Shown in pieces: positions 14,377 through 15,536 of a DNA stretch of 15,536 bases. Numbering within the stretch: the stretch's first letter is position 1; every line of letters starts with the position of its first letter. The translations under genes and the position numbers were made by a program. Source of the stretch: Thermoleophilia bacterium (GTDB lineage: Bacteria; Actinomycetota; Thermoleophilia; Gaiellales; Gaiellaceae); assembly GCA_025933895.1 (NCBI GenBank), contig JAICZB010000026.1, forward strand, positions 1 through 15,536, in the 5' to 3' direction. Under the pieces are notes generated by a model. That model did no database searches. It worked only from the letters and a program-made list of their open reading frames with translations, and was not told the DNA's origin.

Positions 14377-14754
14377 TCACTTGCCCGCTTCGGCCCCGGC
14401 GGAGCCGGGCCGTTCGCTACTGGGCGGATCCGTCGAGCCTACGCCGCTGTCGCTCTTCGGCGGCTCGCGCTTCTTGAACATCTCGAGCATGCGGTCGGTG
14501 ACGACGAAGCCGCCGACGACGTTCGCCGAGCCGAGGACGACCGCGAGGAAGCCGATGATCCAGATGAACGGCCCCTTGTGGCCCGAGGCGAGCACGATCA
14601 TCGCGCCCACCACGACGATGCCGTGGATCGCATTCGTCCCCGACATGAGCGGCGTGTGCAGCAGTGTCGGCACTTTCGAGATCACCTCGAAACCGAGGAA
14701 GATCGCGAGGACGAGGATCGTGATCTCGAAGACGAGCAGCGCGTCGTGGCTCAT
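14377..14754 (-). CDS. pntA2: NAD(P) transhydrogenase subunit alpha 2, membrane part
   Basis: This 125-residue protein corresponds to the membrane part (domain II) of PntA, encoded separately as in many Actinomycetota. It has three clear hydrophobic helices (ALLVFEITILVLAIFLGFEV, NAIHGIVVVGAMIVL, FIWIIGFLAVVLGSANVVGG) and the conserved VPTLLHTPLMSGTNAIHG and GGFVVTDRMLEMFKK. The C-terminus is a short Ser/Pro/Glu tail. I place the start at the ATG at 14754 (MSHDALL) because GGGAG lies 5 bases before it; an in-frame ATG at 14775 would add 7 residues but falls in a hairpin. The gene lies 64 bases after pntA1 and 4 bases before pntB. Confidence 0.94.
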   Translation of the reverse strand: MSHDALLVFEITILVLAIFLGFEVISKVPTLLHTPLMSGTNAIHGIVVVGAMIVLASGHKGPFIWIIGFLAVVLGSANVVGGFVVTDRMLEMFKKREPPKSDSGVGSTDPPSSERPGSAGAEAGK

Positions 14755-14759
14755 GTCCG

Positions 14760-14764
14760 CTCCC
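14760..14764 (-). promoter_or_regulatory. Ribosome binding site of pntA2
   Basis: On the minus strand GGGAG lies 5 bases before the ATG at 14754 and decides this start over the ATG at 14775. It directly follows the inverted repeat at 14765-14785. Confidence 0.6.
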
Positions 14765-14785
14765 GGCACCGGCATAGCCGGCGCC
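14765..14785 (-). repeat. Inverted repeat between pntA1 and pntA2
   Basis: Read on the minus strand, the arms GGCGCCGGC and GCCGGTGCC flank a 3-base TAT and can form a 9-bp stem with one G-U pair in RNA. The stem abuts the pntA2 Shine-Dalgarno sequence and hides the alternative upstream ATG. It may affect pntA2 translation or protect the mRNA end, but no function is shown by sequence alone. Confidence 0.5.
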
Positions 14786-14818
14786 TCCGCTCCTTGTCGA
14801 GCTCTGTCGAGCCTACGC

Positions 14819-15536
14819 TCATGCGGTCACCTCCTGCTTGCCGGCGACGCAGGCGCCGCTCGTGATCTCGTCCGACCAGTCCAGCGCGAGCTCGCCCTCC
14901 GGAGCGAGATGGAGCAGGAGCGCCTGCACGTTTCGCGAGTACAGCGTCGAGGCGTGGTACGGCATCGTGCTCGCCAGGTTCGTCGTCCCGACGAGGGTCA
15001 CGCCGGCGCGCTCGACGATCTCGCCGGGCTCGGTCAGCTCGCAGTTGCCGCCGGTCTCGGCGGCGAGGTCGACGATCACGGAGCCGGGCCGCATCGCTTC
15101 GACCGCGGACGCCGGGATGATCTTCGGTGCCGGCCGGCCGGGGACGGCGGCCGTCGTGATCACCGTGTCGAAGTCCGCGATCCGCGCCTCGAGCGCCACC
15201 TGCTGTGCCTGCATCTCCTCCGGCGTCAGCTCGCGCGCGTAGCCGCCCTCGGCCTCGGCACTCGTGACGCCGAGCTCGAGCCAGTTCGCCCCGAGGCTCT
15301 CGATCTGCTCGCGCACGACGGGCCGGACGTCGAAGCCCGTCGTCACGGCGCCCAGCCGTCGCGCCGTCGCGATCGCCTGGAGGCCGGCCACGCCCGCGCC
15401 GATCACGAGCACCTTCGCGGGAGGAACGGTGCCCGCGGCCGTCATGAGCATGGGGAAGAAGCGCGGGAGCTGCTCCGCGGCGATGAGCGCGGCCTTGTAG
15501 CCCCCGACCGTCGCCTGCGACGACAGTGCGTCCATC
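14819..15536 (-). CDS. pntA1: NAD(P) transhydrogenase subunit alpha 1, 5' part outside the window
   Basis: The visible 239 codons are the C-terminal two thirds of the soluble NAD(H)-binding domain I. They show MDALSSQATVGGYKAALIAA, the Rossmann motif KVLVIGAGVAGLQAIATARRLGA, FDVRPVVREQIESLGA, the mobile-loop region GGYARELTPEEMQAQQ, TTAAVPGRPAPKIIP and SVIVDLAAETGGNCELT. The ATG at 15535-15533 belongs to a conserved internal SMDALSxQAxVAGY-type motif and is not the start; about 125 N-terminal residues are missing beyond the right edge. The stop is TGA at 14821-14819. No membrane helices follow, since these are in the separate pntA2. The gene leads the pntA1-pntA2-pntB operon. Confidence 0.95.
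   Translation of the reverse strand, partial: MDALSSQATVGGYKAALIAAEQLPRFFPMLMTAAGTVPPAKVLVIGAGVAGLQAIATARRLGAVTTGFDVRPVVREQIESLGANWLELGVTSAEAEGGYARELTPEEMQAQQVALEARIADFDTVITTAAVPGRPAPKIIPASAVEAMRPGSVIVDLAAETGGNCELTEPGEIVERAGVTLVGTTNLASTMPYHASTLYSRNVQALLLHLAPEGELALDWSDEITSGACVAGKQEVTA

Noticed and set aside
14773..14775. Upstream ATG as start of pntA2
   Set aside because: It is in the hairpin, has no Shine-Dalgarno sequence, and adds residues not expected in the family, while the ATG at 14754 has GGGAG at 5 bases.
15533..15535. ATG as a start for the alpha 1 transhydrogenase
   Set aside because: It lies in a conserved internal motif (MDALSSQATVGGYKA) and about 125 N-terminal residues would be lost; the gene continues past the edge.

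Overview
This is a very GC-rich bacterial window with strong G/C preference at third codon positions, frequent GTG and TTG starts, tight gene packing and many start/stop overlaps. The order ffh-rpsP-khpA-(...)-rimM-trmD-lepB-rplS-rnhB-yraN-(...)-comM-dprA is a widespread bacterial arrangement, best matched by Actinomycetota. The TrmD variants, the form of the signal peptidase and the -10-only leaderless starts make me lean toward a deep actinobacterial lineage such as Thermoleophilia. That placement is inference only.

Layout. Positions 2-553 hold the 3' part of an unrecognised gene, and 560-682 (minus) a possible 40-codon gene. Positions 747-6590 form a protein-targeting and translation block on the plus strand: SRP GTPase Ffh, ribosomal protein S16, KH protein KhpA, a metallophosphoesterase and its shortened paralog, RimM, TrmD, signal peptidase I and ribosomal protein L19. 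Positions 6655-8780 hold RNase HII, YraN and a DNA methyltransferase with no restriction partner in view. Positions 8972-12985 hold ComM and DprA (fate of incoming DNA in transformation), then an FAD-dependent amine/amino-acid oxidase-like protein and a Nudix hydrolase. Positions 12972-15536 (minus) hold a proton-translocating NAD(P) transhydrogenase operon, pntA1-pntA2-pntB, cut by the right edge.

How the genes fit together. Ffh and LepB serve the two ends of protein export. S16, L19, RimM, TrmD and KhpA serve ribosome assembly, tRNA modification and RNA chaperoning. RNase HII, YraN, ComM and DprA act on nucleic acids, and the methyltransferase sits among them. Coupling is tight: 4-base overlaps (3284, 4900), 8-base overlaps (3783, 7298, 10428) and a TGATG junction (12525). 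Four genes (ffh, rnhB, comM, the FAD oxidase) have a TANNNT box only 6-9 bases before the start codon, which suggests leaderless transcripts.

Most of the window is ordinary core genome. The points most worth a second look are the methyltransferase in the competence segment, the phosphoesterase paralog that lost its catalytic core in frame, the acidic tails on L19 and signal peptidase, the six-cysteine signal peptidase, and the small minus-strand ORF next to ffh. I see no rRNA, tRNA, CRISPR array, insertion sequence or prophage. No gene-free stretch exceeds 300 bases.
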